Positions 27,041 to 37,323 of a DNA stretch of 64,000 bases are shown piece by piece. Every line of letters begins with the position of its first letter. Positions within the stretch are counted from its first letter, which is position 1. Position numbers and translations under genes: made by a program. This stretch comes from Candidatus Azobacteroides pseudotrichonymphae (lineage in GTDB: Bacteria > Bacteroidota > Bacteroidia > Bacteroidales > Azobacteroidaceae). The notes under the pieces were generated by a model that worked only from the letters and a program-made list of their open reading frames with translations, searched no databases and was not told where the DNA came from. The stretch is from NCBI GenBank assembly GCA_002091395.1, contig AP017913.1:612001-676000 (forward strand), given 5' to 3'.

Positions 27041-27877
27041 TTAATATTCATTTTGTAATGCATCTAATTGTGCAGCTGTAAACACAGGACCATCCTTACA
27101 AATATAAATTTCACCAATATTACATCTTCCACACTTTCCAAATCCACATTTCATCCTACTTTCAAGTGTTGTAAAAATATTTTCACTAGAAAATCCTTTT
27201 TTTCGTAAAATACGAAAAGTATTTTTGATCATATTTGGTGGACCACAAACAACAGCAATAGAGTTTTCATGGCATGGGGATATTTTTTCTACAATAGATG
27301 GAACAAATCCAATACTTCCATTCCATATTTTTGTTTCACCTCCTGGATCCACAGTTAAATACAAATTTATATCTGAACGTTTCTTCCAATTTTCCAATTC
27401 ATATTTATAAACAAGATCATATGGTGTTTTTGCACCGTAAAATATACTAATATTATTATAATCAGCGCGATTATCTAAGCATGATAAGATTACACTACGC
27501 AAAGGAGGCAATGCAATCCCACCGGCAATAAATATCAAATTCTTTCCATTCCATTCATCTATCGGGAATGCATTGCCATAAGGACCTCTAAACCCAATAA
27601 TTGCACCTTCCTCTAAATTTGCTAATGCTGTTGTTACTCTACCAATTTTCCTAAATGTACATTCTATGTATTCATTTCTAGTATGAGGAGACGCAATACA
27701 AAAAGTCGATTCTCCTTCTCCAAATACAGAGTACTCACCAAATTGCCCTGTTTTAAAAGAAAATTCATTTGCTTTCGTTTTATCATTAAAAATTAAACGA
27801 AAAGTCTTTATTCCTGGTGCCTCTTGAACAATTTTGTCAATTACTAACAAACGTGGAATGTACACATTTTCATCCAT
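27041..27877 (-). CDS. FAD/NAD(P)-binding [2Fe-2S] oxidoreductase (hydrogenase gamma / sulfite-reductase B type)
   Basis: A ferredoxin-reductase-like protein. The flavin site is GQFGEYSVFGEGESTFCIAS near residue 45, the NAD site is LIFIAGGIALPPLRSVIL near 112 and VVCGPPNM near 215, and the [2Fe-2S] cysteines lie at the C terminus in ESRMKCGFGKCGRCNIGEIYICKDG. This is the layout of HydG of group 3b [NiFe] hydrogenases and of AsrB. The partner iron-sulfur and hydrogenase subunits are not in the window, so its electron partner is unknown; ferredoxin-NAD(P)H exchange is plausible. It is divergent from tamL across 170 nt. Confidence 0.85.
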   Translation of the reverse strand: MDENVYIPRLLVIDKIVQEAPGIKTFRLIFNDKTKANEFSFKTGQFGEYSVFGEGESTFCIASPHTRNEYIECTFRKIGRVTTALANLEEGAIIGFRGPYGNAFPIDEWNGKNLIFIAGGIALPPLRSVILSCLDNRADYNNISIFYGAKTPYDLVYKYELENWKKRSDINLYLTVDPGGETKIWNGSIGFVPSIVEKISPCHENSIAVVCGPPNMIKNTFRILRKKGFSSENIFTTLESRMKCGFGKCGRCNIGEIYICKDGPVFTAAQLDALQNEY

Positions 27878-28047
27878 AAAAAAATAATTGTATTTATATT
27901 AAGCATAAAAATTATCTTTTTACAATTTAAAAAAAAACAAACTAAAGTATTTATGCAATAAATAATTAGTTCAAAACATTATCTTTGAATGTCATCTAAT
28001 ATAAAATTTAAGTTGTAACTTATGCAAACAACACAGCATGAACACTA

Positions 28048-30300
28048 ATGTCATTAAAACAGATTTATTATATATTTTTTTTATTTTCTGCATTAATTTT
28101 TTATTCGTGCATCTTAACTAAAAACATTCCAGATGGAAAATATTTGTTAGATAAAGTAACAATAAAATCTGATATACACGAATATAAAATTAAAAAATTA
28201 AAATCCTACATAAAACAGCAACCTAACTCTAAAATATTTGGAGTTTTCAAGATAAAGTTGTGCTTGTATAATTTATTAAAGTATAACAATACTAAAATGA
28301 TTAACCACTTAATTTTAAAATTAGTAGAGGCTCCTATTATTTTTGATTCTATTTCAGTAAAAGAAACAGAAATCGAATTAAAAAAATTACTCATTAATTC
28401 AGGATACCTATACCCGAATGTTTTCTCTAAATGTTTTTTTTACGACAAAAAAGTTCACATTATTTATTATACGTATGGTAATACGCCTTATTACGTAAAT
28501 AGTTATGATATATGCATAAAAGATCCATCAATAAGTAAAGAATTAAAAGAAAAAATAAGAAATGAAGATCCACATCTCAATTTATCATTTATAAAATCTG
28601 GAATTTTATTTAATTACAACTTATTGGATACTGAAAGGGAAAGAATAGCTACTTTACTACAAAATAGGGGGTATTTCAAATTTTCAAAAGAAAATCTTAT
28701 ATACACAGCTGATAGTATTTCTAACAAAATAAACCTAAAACTAAAATTAAAATTTTCAAAAAATGATATTGACAGTAATAAAAATAAAAAATTTTATTAC
28801 GACAGTGTATTTATTTACACAAATTACGACCCATTGAAAATAACTGATTTTAATTTTTACAATCAAAAAGATAGCGTTGTCAAAGGTCGATACACAATTT
28901 ACTATACAAGTAATAAATTTTACTTAAATCCAAAAATTTTATTAAATAATTGTTTTATTGAACCAACAAAACCGTACTCTCAATTTAGAGAAGAACTTAC
29001 ATCTACTTCCATTATGAGCTTAAATTCTTTAAGTAATGTTCGTATCCAGTTATATGAAAAAATAAGGAATGATTCAAATTTACTAGATTGTCGAATTTTT
29101 ACAATGCCTATATCCACTAGAACAATTTCATTTGATATAGAAGGGACAAATACTTCTGGAAATTTTGGAATTGCTTCATCTTTTAACTACAATCACCGTA
29201 ATATATTTAAAGGATCTGAATTATTTAGTTTGCATTTTCGGGAAGCGTACAAAAATATTAGTGATCCACTAAATTCTCATTTTGAATTGAATACAAGATT
29301 CTCCATATATATTCCAATGATCATATTCAACAACATTAATAATTCTTTTCTAAAATACATTACATCTGCAAATATTTTTATTAATTATAATTATTTAACT
29401 AAATCTGAATATAATCACTCACTATTGTCTTCTGCTATTCAATTCCAATGGAAAAAACGATTAAATCCAAAAGTCATTCAATATTTAAACTTACTAAATA
29501 TTGATTATTCTCCTTACACTACTAATAAAAACAAAAAAAATATACATAATACTAAACAATTCAATTATAACAGTAATGACAAACTTATTATGGGAACAAA
29601 CTATTCCATTAGTAGTTCTTCTTTTTTTAATCATTATATGAAAAACAAACATAAATTCAGACTGTTTTTTGAATCTGCCGGAAATACATTTTTTTTATTT
29701 AATTCTCTTTTTAATCTAAAAACACCAAATTTTGCTCAATTCATAAAATTTGAAATAAATTTTTCTAAAAAAATATATGTAAACCCTTTCAATTCTTTTT
29801 CATATTACATAGAAAGTGGAATAGCTGTTCCATATGGTAATTCTCAAACACTACCTTTAGAAAAGAAATATTCTTCTGGAGGAGCAAATGGGGTACGAGC
29901 ATGGAAAGATGGTGAATTGGGACCCGGAGCTTTCAAAAGCGATTTTTCACCTATACATAAAAGAACAGGTGATATAAAATTGGATTTCAAAGTTGAGTAT
30001 AGAACTAACTTTTTATGGAGATTAGAATTGGCTTCTTTTATTGATGCTGGTAATATATGGACTATTAAAAAAGATACTGAACAAAAAAACGGAGCTTTTC
30101 TTTTTAATTCTTTTTTTAAACAAATCGCTGTTGGTTATGGATTGGGGTTGCGTATTAATTTTGATTACTTTATTTTGCGACTTGATTGTGCTGAAAAAGC
30201 ATATGATCCCACAAAAATAGAAAATTGTCCAGTAGTTTTATTTCGACCAAATTTCAAAGACAATTTTGCATGGTATTTGACAGTAGGATACCCTTTTTAG
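28048..30300 (+). CDS. BamA/TamA-family outer-membrane assembly protein with lipobox (TamL-like)
   Basis: The N terminus is a lipoprotein signal: hydrophobic YYIFFLFSALIFYSC with Cys at residue 21, then TKNIPDGKYLLDKV, a Bacteroidetes TamL hallmark. POTRA-like repeats follow (to about residue 330). A C-terminal barrel includes GGANGVRAWKDGELGPG near 610, the L6-loop-like motif of the Omp85 family, and ends in a C-terminal Phe (LTVGYPF). It would insert beta-barrel proteins or link to an inner-membrane TamB. tamB is not adjacent here. Length 750 fits. Confidence 0.9.
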   Translation: MSLKQIYYIFFLFSALIFYSCILTKNIPDGKYLLDKVTIKSDIHEYKIKKLKSYIKQQPNSKIFGVFKIKLCLYNLLKYNNTKMINHLILKLVEAPIIFDSISVKETEIELKKLLINSGYLYPNVFSKCFFYDKKVHIIYYTYGNTPYYVNSYDICIKDPSISKELKEKIRNEDPHLNLSFIKSGILFNYNLLDTERERIATLLQNRGYFKFSKENLIYTADSISNKINLKLKLKFSKNDIDSNKNKKFYYDSVFIYTNYDPLKITDFNFYNQKDSVVKGRYTIYYTSNKFYLNPKILLNNCFIEPTKPYSQFREELTSTSIMSLNSLSNVRIQLYEKIRNDSNLLDCRIFTMPISTRTISFDIEGTNTSGNFGIASSFNYNHRNIFKGSELFSLHFREAYKNISDPLNSHFELNTRFSIYIPMIIFNNINNSFLKYITSANIFINYNYLTKSEYNHSLLSSAIQFQWKKRLNPKVIQYLNLLNIDYSPYTTNKNKKNIHNTKQFNYNSNDKLIMGTNYSISSSSFFNHYMKNKHKFRLFFESAGNTFFLFNSLFNLKTPNFAQFIKFEINFSKKIYVNPFNSFSYYIESGIAVPYGNSQTLPLEKKYSSGGANGVRAWKDGELGPGAFKSDFSPIHKRTGDIKLDFKVEYRTNFLWRLELASFIDAGNIWTIKKDTEQKNGAFLFNSFFKQIAVGYGLGLRINFDYFILRLDCAEKAYDPTKIENCPVVLFRPNFKDNFAWYLTVGYPF

Positions 30301-30303
30301 ACA

Positions 30304-30320
30304 CATTACTTACAAAGTAA
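30304..30320 (+). terminator. Small hairpin after tamL
   Basis: attactt (30304-30310) pairs with aagtaat (30314-30320) around a 3-nt loop, just after the tamL stop and followed by AATTTTG. It may be a weak terminator. Confidence 0.3.
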
Positions 30321-30462
30321 TAATTTTGCTTTCAATAGTAACCAACAAAGTCTATAAACATTTAAGTAATTATCAATTAATAATCATAATTTTAATTATA
30401 TTTAATTCAAATAAAAGATTTAAATTTGATAATCTTTAATATTTACTAAATAATAATATTTT

Positions 30463-31428
30463 ATGAGTGCACTTTATCATGTAGTTGGAGTAGATATGGG
30501 CGCTACTAATACTGCTTTCGGAATAGTGGATGCAAGAGGAACTATACTTTCTCAAAATAATATTCACACTGGAAAGTACTCTACAGGAGAAGAGTATGCT
30601 AAAGTTCTAAGTAATGCTATCAAACTTTTAATAACTAAAAATAATTTGAATAATGAAATCAAAGGAATTGGGATTGGTGCACCAAATGGTAATATGCATA
30701 CAGGTGCCATAGAAAATGCTGTTAATATTCCGTGGGCTAATGGAAGAACAGTTCCATTAGCAAAAATAATAACAGAAGAAACTGGACTATCTTGTAAACT
30801 AACTAATGATGCGAATGCAGCAGCTTTAGGGGAAATGATATATGGAGTTGCTAAAGGAATGAAGGATTTCATTATGATTACTTTAGGAACAGGAGTTGGT
30901 AGTGGAATTGTATCCAATGGGAATTTAATAATCGGACATGATGGCATGGCAGGTGAATTAGGACATGTAACAGTAATAAAACATAATGGTCGTCCATGTG
31001 GGTGCGGACGCAGCGGCTGTTTAGAAACGTATACATCAGCAGTCGGAGTAGCGAAAACTGCAAGAGAGTATCTAAGCCTACATCCTAATGATACTTCTTT
31101 ATTGAGAGAAATAATCTACAGACCGATTACTTCTAAAGATGTATTTGAGGCAGCAGAAGAAGGAGATAAATTAGCCATTAAAGTTTTTGCTTTTACAGGT
31201 AGAATCTTGGGTGAAGCTTTTTGCGATTTTATTACTTTTTCTAGTCCACAAGCTATAATATTATTTGGTGGATTATCTCACGCAAGTAATTATTTATTAG
31301 ATCCACTGCAAAAAGCTATTGATGATAATGTAATGAAAGTTTTTAGAGGGAAAACACAAATACTTTTTTCTCAACTAAAAGGAGCGGAAGCTGCAATATT
31401 GGGAGCAAGCGCTTTAGCATGGGAATAA
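30463..31428 (+). CDS. glk: ROK-family glucokinase
   Basis: It phosphorylates glucose (possibly another hexose) with ATP. The phosphate loop GVDMGATNTAFGIVD opens the protein. The sugar-site Asp is in NDANAAALGEMIYG near residue 112. The ROK consensus is around GHVTVIKHNGRPCGCGRSGCLETY near 170, with the Cys3 zinc motif CGCGRSGC. Length 321 is normal. It stands alone between tamL and ruvB, and with uxuA and fbaA it supports sugar-based energy metabolism. Confidence 0.93.
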   Translation: MSALYHVVGVDMGATNTAFGIVDARGTILSQNNIHTGKYSTGEEYAKVLSNAIKLLITKNNLNNEIKGIGIGAPNGNMHTGAIENAVNIPWANGRTVPLAKIITEETGLSCKLTNDANAAALGEMIYGVAKGMKDFIMITLGTGVGSGIVSNGNLIIGHDGMAGELGHVTVIKHNGRPCGCGRSGCLETYTSAVGVAKTAREYLSLHPNDTSLLREIIYRPITSKDVFEAAEEGDKLAIKVFAFTGRILGEAFCDFITFSSPQAIILFGGLSHASNYLLDPLQKAIDDNVMKVFRGKTQILFSQLKGAEAAILGASALAWE

Positions 31429-31521
31429 ATTTTACTTTCAGAAGAAAATTAAAAAAATTCTTATAATATCAAAAAATCGTTCTGTACTTTCATTTAAAAT
31501 AAATTTTTCAACACAATAAAA

Positions 31522-32544
31522 ATGTACAATATTCATTGTAATCAACTTAATGAAAAAGAAAAAGAATTTGAAAATGCTTTACGTCCATTTTTTTTTAAAA
31601 GCTTTGGTGGCCAAAATAAAATTATTGATAATTTGAAAATATTCGTTCAAGCAGCAAAATCACGCTGTGAAGCTCTTGATCATGTTTTATTGTATGGTTC
31701 TCCTGGACTGGGGAAAACAACTTTATCTAATATTATAGCTAACGAATTAAATGTTGGAATTAAGGTTACATCTGGCCCAGTATTAGATAAACCAGGAGAT
31801 TTGGCAGGAATACTCACTTCTCTAAAGAAAAATGATGTTCTTTTTATTGACGAAATTCATCGCTTAAACCCAATAGTTGAAGAATATTTGTATTCTGCAA
31901 TGGAAAACTATAGAATAGATATTATGGTAGATAAGGGGCCTAGTGCTCGTTCCATTCAAATAGAAATTGAACCATTTACTTTAGTAGGTGCAACTACTCG
32001 AAGTGGATTACTAACTTCTCCGTTACGATCTCGTTTTGGAATTAATTTGCATTTAGAATACTATGATATAGAAACACTTACGTCTATTATAAAACGTTCA
32101 GCATCTATTTTAGAGGTTCCATGCGACGAGGATTCTGCTTTTGAAATAGCATATAGAAGCAGAGGAACTCCACGCATTTGTAATGCCTTATTAAGACGTG
32201 TTCGTGATTTCGCCCAAGTAAAAGGTAATGGGAAAATTGATAAATTTATTACATGTTTCGCTTTAGAGGCTTTAAATATCGATAAATATGGATTAGATGA
32301 AATTGATAATAAAATTTTATTAACTATTATAGATAAATTTAATGGTGGACCTGTAGGATTAACTACTATATCCATTGCATTAGGAGAAGATCCAGGAACT
32401 ATTGAAGAAGTTTACGAACCTTTTTTAGTTAAAGAAGGGTTTATTAAACGTACTCCTCGCGGACGCGAGGTTACTCAATTGGCTTATAAACATTTAGGAC
32501 GATCTATATGCAAAAAACAAGGTATACTTTTTAATAATCTATAA
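31522..32544 (+). CDS. ruvB: Holliday junction ATP-dependent helicase RuvB
   Basis: RuvB is the AAA+ motor that drives branch migration with RuvA. The Walker A is [13 protein letters not shown] near residue 58, the Walker B is [18 protein letters not shown] near 109, sensor 1 is [18 protein letters not shown] near 156, and the C-terminal winged helix contains [20 protein letters not shown]. Length 340 is normal. ruvC is also in the window (62871) but ruvA is not. The flippase gene starts 2 nt after its stop, as in many Bacteroidetes. Confidence 0.97.
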   Translation: MYNIHCNQLNEKEKEFENALRPFFFKSFGGQNKIIDNLKIFVQAAKSRCEALDHVLLYGSPGLGKTTLSNIIANELNVGIKVTSGPVLDKPGDLAGILTSLKKNDVLFIDEIHRLNPIVEEYLYSAMENYRIDIMVDKGPSARSIQIEIEPFTLVGATTRSGLLTSPLRSRFGINLHLEYYDIETLTSIIKRSASILEVPCDEDSAFEIAYRSRGTPRICNALLRRVRDFAQVKGNGKIDKFITCFALEALNIDKYGLDEIDNKILLTIIDKFNGGPVGLTTISIALGEDPGTIEEVYEPFLVKEGFIKRTPRGREVTQLAYKHLGRSICKKQGILFNNL

Positions 32545-32546
32545 TT

Positions 32547-34025
32547 GTGTCTGATATAAAATCTTTAGCAAAAGACAGTATAATTTATGGTGGCAGCAGC
32601 ATCATTTCGAAAATGATGAGCTGGTTACTTACTGTTCTTTTTACTTATACGTTGGCCAAAAATGATTTTGGTATAATGACAAATTTGTATGCGTATGCTG
32701 CATTAATTATAGTTATACTCACATTTGGAATGGAAACAGGATTTTTCCGTTTCGCAAACCAAACCGATAATCATTATCTGCCAACTACAGTATACTCTAC
32801 AATTATTTATCTTGTTATCACTATTATATTAGTATTCTTATGCTGTTTTTCAATTTTTTTTCATTCATTAAAATCTTATCTATGGAGCAGCGAAATTTCT
32901 GATATATATATCCAAATAATTATTGCTGTTTTATGTATGGATGCTTTCAATGCAATTCCATTCGCTAATTTACGATATAAAAAAAAAGCTATAAAATTTG
33001 GAATACTAAAGATTCTAGATGTAGTGCTTTACACATTCTTTTGTATTTTATTTTTAATAATCTGCCCCAGATTAAATAAATATAATCCGTACTTAATATC
33101 ATGGTTTTGGAAACCAAATTTTAAATTGGGGTATATTTTTATTGCAAATTTACTGGCAACATTAATTGAAACACTGTGTCTTTTACCAGAATTAACTGGA
33201 TTTAGATATATTTTTGACAAAATTTTAGCAAAAAAAATATTTTGTTATTGCTTCCCTCTGGTAATCATTGGACTTGCTGGAATAAGTAATCATGTATTAG
33301 ACAAATTAATATTTCCAGCATTTTATTCTGGTAATTCACCAGTATTTAGTGAATTAGGAGTTTATAGTGCTTGTTTCAAAATAGCATTTATAATGATAAT
33401 ATTTACACAAGCATTTCGTTATGCCTACGAACCATTTTTTTTTGAAAAAAGTAAAAATAAAGACTCCAAACAATTATATGCCGACATAATGAAATATTTT
33501 ATAATCTTTGGATTACTAATTTTTTTAGTAATTATGTTTTATATTGATATCATTAAGTATATGATATCTGCTGAATACTTTGGAGCTCTAAAAATTGTTC
33601 CTATTGTTTTATGCAGCGAACTATTTTTTGCTATATATTTTAATCTTTCAATATGGTATAAATTAGTAGATAAAACATACTGGGGAGCTTTTTTCTCTAT
33701 CATTGCATTTATAATACTCGTTTTTATCAATATATATTTTATACCTAAATTTAGCTACCAAGCCTGTGCTTGGGCAGGATTTGTAAGCAACGGATTTATT
33801 GTGCTAATTTCATATTTCATTGGACAAAAATATTATCGTATTCAATACGATTTAAAATCTATTGGATTATATATATGTTTTGCATCAATAATATATACTA
33901 CATCATATCTTATCAAGATACATAACTACTGGTTACACTTAATATTTAACACATTTTTAATAATTATTTATCTTAGTATATGCTGTTATAAAGAAAGATT
34001 TTTTTCAAAAAAATCTTTTTATTGA
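32547..34025 (+). CDS. Polysaccharide flippase (MATE/MOP superfamily, Wzx-like)
   Basis: It starts with GTG two bases after ruvB. The 492-residue protein is almost wholly hydrophobic, with about 12-14 membrane helices, and the N terminus SLAKDSIIYGGSSIISKMMSWL is typical of oligosaccharide flippases. It probably moves lipid-linked sugars for surface glycans across the inner membrane. No glycosyltransferase cluster is adjacent, so the substrate is open. The C terminus is strongly hydrophobic and rich in Ile, Tyr and Phe, in keeping with the base composition. Confidence 0.85.
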   Translation: MSDIKSLAKDSIIYGGSSIISKMMSWLLTVLFTYTLAKNDFGIMTNLYAYAALIIVILTFGMETGFFRFANQTDNHYLPTTVYSTIIYLVITIILVFLCCFSIFFHSLKSYLWSSEISDIYIQIIIAVLCMDAFNAIPFANLRYKKKAIKFGILKILDVVLYTFFCILFLIICPRLNKYNPYLISWFWKPNFKLGYIFIANLLATLIETLCLLPELTGFRYIFDKILAKKIFCYCFPLVIIGLAGISNHVLDKLIFPAFYSGNSPVFSELGVYSACFKIAFIMIIFTQAFRYAYEPFFFEKSKNKDSKQLYADIMKYFIIFGLLIFLVIMFYIDIIKYMISAEYFGALKIVPIVLCSELFFAIYFNLSIWYKLVDKTYWGAFFSIIAFIILVFINIYFIPKFSYQACAWAGFVSNGFIVLISYFIGQKYYRIQYDLKSIGLYICFASIIYTTSYLIKIHNYWLHLIFNTFLIIIYLSICCYKERFFSKKSFY

Positions 34026-34139
34026 ATTATTTTATTTAAAAAATTTATATTAAAAATATTATCGTTAACTCTCATTTATATAATTTGAAATTTATGTAAT
34101 TTTGTAGCAATGACTCATGCACACTTCTCTATCTATAAC

Positions 34140-34212
34140 GATTCATTAGCTCAGCTGGTAGAGCACATCCCTTTTAAGGATGGGGTCCTGGGTTCGAACC
34201 CCAGATGGATCA
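34140..34212 (+). tRNA. tRNA-Lys (anticodon TTT)
   Basis: The full cloverleaf is present: acceptor GATTCAT/ATGGATC (one U-G pair), D arm GCTC/GAGC, anticodon stem CATCC/GGATG with loop CTTTTAA, T arm CTGGG-TTCGAAC-CCCAG, discriminator A. CCA is not encoded. Confidence 0.96.
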
Positions 34213-34724
34213 CGTCATAATAAAATAGAAAATTGCTTGTATTCATGTTAATTAACTCTTATAAGAGTTAATTAAATTCATAAATTTCAAAAAATATAAA
34301 TCATTTCAATTTTATAAAATTTTAATAAAACCATAAGAATTAAAAAATAATTATAACATTTCATCTAAATTAAATTACTAACTTCGAATTAATATACAGT
34401 ATTAAATAATTAATACCAAAAACAAATAAAATTTAACAAAAACAACATTAAAAATAATTAATAATCCATATTAACAATAATTAACGTTTTTTATAATTTG
34501 TCAGAAATTGCAGCATATTTCCAAAATTCATTATGAATACAACAAAAAATATAAATCATAACTAGAATTAATTTTAGAATTATTTTATAATCTAATAAAA
34601 CATTTGAAATTAAAACTTAAATAATATATTAATATTATATAAAAAGTTCCAAATAATACATTTGGGATAACTTAGAAATACTTTGTATATTGCGTAGAAG
34701 AGTAACGATTTAATAAATTAAAGC
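34213..34724. other. Gene-free stretch after tRNA-Lys
   Basis: Apart from the palindrome at 34248-34275 it is low-complexity AT-rich sequence with stops in all frames. It must hold the promoter of the DUF1015 gene; a TTTG at about 34660 with TACTTTG some 14 nt further on is only a poor promoter match. Confidence 0.4.
34248..34275 (+). terminator. 28-bp perfect palindrome downstream of tRNA-Lys
   Basis: Bases 34248-34261 are the exact reverse complement of 34262-34275 (14-bp arms with no loop). It begins 36 nt after the tRNA and is a candidate terminator or 3'-processing signal. Confidence 0.5.
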
Positions 34725-35969
34725 ATGGCTACCATAAAACCTTTTAAAGGTATTCGTCCTACAAAAAAATACGCAAAAGAGATATCATCATATCCTTATG
34801 ATATATTAAGTTCAGAAGAAGCTCGTGAAGAATCAAAAAACAATGAAAAATCATTTTATCATATTATAAAACCAGAAATAGACTTCCAAAAATTGGAAAA
34901 TGAAAATAATGTGGATATTTATGAAAAATCAGCTGAAAATTTTAATAAGTTTCAACAAAAAGGATGGTTATTACAAGATGATAAAGAATTGTATTATATA
35001 TATGCTCAAACTAAAAATAATTATACTCAGTATGGGTTAGTAGTTTGCATACATGTAAATGATTACTTAAACGGAATAATAAAAAAACACGAATTAACCA
35101 GAAAAGATAAAGAGGAAGATCGTACAAAACATATTAGCATTAACAATGCCAATACTGAACCGGTTTTTTTTGCATATCCAGACAATAAACATTTAAGTGC
35201 TATTATCGAATGTGAAATAAAAAAACCACCTGAATATGATTTTATATCTTCAGATGGTATTGGCCACCATTTATGGGTAATTAAAAATAATGAAACTATT
35301 AGAAATATTACACATTTATTTAAACAAATACCGTGTCTATATATCGCTGATGGACATCATCGCTCCGCTGCTTCAGTAATAGTCGCAACTGAAAAAGCAA
35401 AAAATAGCACGCTTCATACTGGACATGAAGAGTATAATTATTTTATGGCTGTTTGCTTCCCTATAAGTCAATTAACAATCATGAATTATAACCGTGTTGT
35501 TAATGATTTAAACGGATTAACTTCTACAGAATTCATTAGTGCTCTTACTGAAAATTTTTATATAAAAAATAAAGGGAAAGAAATTTATCGTCCACAAAAA
35601 TTACATAATTTCTCTCTTTATTTAAATAAAAATTGGTATTCATTAAATATTAAAAAAAACACATACAACGACAACGATCCAATTTCTACTTTAGACGTTA
35701 CTATTCTGTCAAATTTAATCCTAAACAAAATTCTAAAAATAAAAGATTTACGCACAGATAAACGTATTGATTTTGTGGGTGGATCGCGTGGACTAGAAGA
35801 ACTTCAAAGAAAAGTCGATAACGGAGAAATGGCAGCGGCTTTCGCTTTATTCCCTATTTCTATGAAACAATTGATCAATATTGCAGACACAGGGAACATT
35901 ATGCCGCCAAAAACAACTTGGTTTGAACCAAAATTACGTTCTGGTTTAGTTATTCATAAACTTGATTGA
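34725..35969 (+). CDS. DUF1015 family protein
   Basis: The N terminus TIKPFKGIRPTKKYAKEISSYPYDIL and the block YIADGHHRSAASVIVA near residue 207 are the two hallmarks of DUF1015. Toward the C terminus RTDKRIDFVGGSRGLEELQRKV and GNIMPPKTTWFEPKLRSGLVIH complete it. Length 414 is normal. In Bacteroides this gene usually follows serC and serA; here neither is present next to it. The biochemical role is not established. Some relatives are annotated as SerC-associated, so a link to serine metabolism is only a hint from conserved neighbourhood. Confidence 0.88.
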   Translation: MATIKPFKGIRPTKKYAKEISSYPYDILSSEEAREESKNNEKSFYHIIKPEIDFQKLENENNVDIYEKSAENFNKFQQKGWLLQDDKELYYIYAQTKNNYTQYGLVVCIHVNDYLNGIIKKHELTRKDKEEDRTKHISINNANTEPVFFAYPDNKHLSAIIECEIKKPPEYDFISSDGIGHHLWVIKNNETIRNITHLFKQIPCLYIADGHHRSAASVIVATEKAKNSTLHTGHEEYNYFMAVCFPISQLTIMNYNRVVNDLNGLTSTEFISALTENFYIKNKGKEIYRPQKLHNFSLYLNKNWYSLNIKKNTYNDNDPISTLDVTILSNLILNKILKIKDLRTDKRIDFVGGSRGLEELQRKVDNGEMAAAFALFPISMKQLINIADTGNIMPPKTTWFEPKLRSGLVIHKLD

Positions 35970-36056
35970 TTATTACAATTTAAAACTAATTTTTTTTATA
36001 AACTTGCAATAAAAACATAATTACATTTTATTTTATAATAAATAGATTTTAAAAAA

Positions 36057-36129
36057 GTCTCCGTAGCTCAGCTGGTAGAGCAAATGACTCTTAATCATTG
36101 GGTCCAGGGTTCGACTCCCTGCGGTGACA
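36057..36129 (+). tRNA. tRNA-Lys (anticodon CTT)
   Basis: Cloverleaf: acceptor GTCTCCG/CGGTGAC, D arm GCTC/GAGC, anticodon stem AATGA/TCATT with loop CTCTTAA, T arm CAGGG-TTCGACT-CCCTG, discriminator A. The fourth acceptor pair is a U-U mismatch (positions 4 and 69). All other stems are perfect, so it is probably functional. Confidence 0.93.
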
Positions 36130-36305
36130 CTAAATCAATCAAAAAAATGATTTTCATTTATTTACTTTACACAATTCGTCTATTATCAAAGAATCTATAA
36201 TGTTATTATAATAAAATTAATTACATCTAAATAATTTAAATCACTATAACTATAAATTAATTGAGAATTATTATTTCTCTTTCCTCCATTAAAATATATT
36301 ATTCA

Positions 36306-37271
36306 ATGAATTACAAAAAAGCGTTATTTCTTATTAATAGAAAAATGGCTGAAATACATTATCCACATCAGCCAAAAACACTTTACGAGTCAATAAACTA
36401 TATTTTATCCATGGATGGTAAAAAAATTAGGGCAATCCTTACACTAATGGCTTGTCACTTATTTCAAGAAAATATAAAACCTGCTATAAATACAGCACTA
36501 GCTTGGGAAATTTTTCATAATTTCACTTTAATACATGATGATATAATGGACAATGCAACTTTACGAAGAGGTAATCCAACTGTACATGCGAAATGGAACA
36601 AAACAGTAGCACTTCTTTCAGGTGATTCTATGCTAATACTTGCTTATAAGTACATAGCCAAATCACCAAAACAATACAGAGATATTCTTTTAAAACTATT
36701 TTCCTTTACTGCTACAAAAGTTTGCGAGGGGCAAATGTACGACGTATTATTTGAAAATCGTTCAAATATTCTCAAAAAGGAATATTTGAACCTGATTCAT
36801 CTCAAAACAGCAACATTACTGTCAGCTTGTTTATATTCAGGAGCTATTATAGGCAATGCAAACAAGCAAGATGCCAAAATTTTGAAAATATTTGGAGTTA
36901 ATTTAGGTATAGCTTTTCAGATACAAGATGATGTACTAGATACATATGGAAATAGTTCTTTTGGTGAAAAAATAAGTAACGATATTATTTCAAATAAAAA
37001 AACTTATTTACTAATAAGTGCCCTAAATAGCTCAAACAAAATAGAACGAGATGAACTGCTTTTTTGGTTAAACGAAAAAGAACAAAAAGAAAAAAAAGTC
37101 ACATCTATTATTAATTTATATAATAAAATGAAAATAAAAGAAAAAGCATATAAAACAATAAAAAATTATTACAATAAAGCACTAGATTGTTTAAATACAA
37201 TAAATATTAAAGAAGAAAAAAAAAATATTTTAATTGATTTTACAAATCAATTAAAAAACAGAAAATTTTGA
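36306..37271 (+). CDS. Polyprenyl diphosphate synthase
   Basis: A trans-isoprenyl chain elongase that makes farnesyl or longer prenyl diphosphates for quinones or lipid carriers. Both Asp-rich motifs are present: LIHDDIMDNATLRRGNPTVH near residue 76 and FQIQDDVLDTYGNSSFGEK near 205. The substrate-entry SMDGKKIRAIL is near residue 36. I use the ATG at 36306 (about 321 residues); a TTG at 36261 gives an unlikely extension. A 12-bp hairpin (36760-36771 with 36780-36791) lies within the coding sequence. Product chain length cannot be read from the sequence with confidence. Confidence 0.92.
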   Translation: MNYKKALFLINRKMAEIHYPHQPKTLYESINYILSMDGKKIRAILTLMACHLFQENIKPAINTALAWEIFHNFTLIHDDIMDNATLRRGNPTVHAKWNKTVALLSGDSMLILAYKYIAKSPKQYRDILLKLFSFTATKVCEGQMYDVLFENRSNILKKEYLNLIHLKTATLLSACLYSGAIIGNANKQDAKILKIFGVNLGIAFQIQDDVLDTYGNSSFGEKISNDIISNKKTYLLISALNSSNKIERDELLFWLNEKEQKEKKVTSIINLYNKMKIKEKAYKTIKNYYNKALDCLNTINIKEEKKNILIDFTNQLKNRKF

Positions 37272-37323
37272 ACAGAATTATCAATATTTTTACTAAATCA
37301 TGGTAGTATAAAAAATTTTTTAA

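Noticed and set aside
30564..30947. A 127-codon minus-strand frame inside glk
   Set aside because: It is antisense to a conserved ROK kinase whose motifs are all in the + frame.
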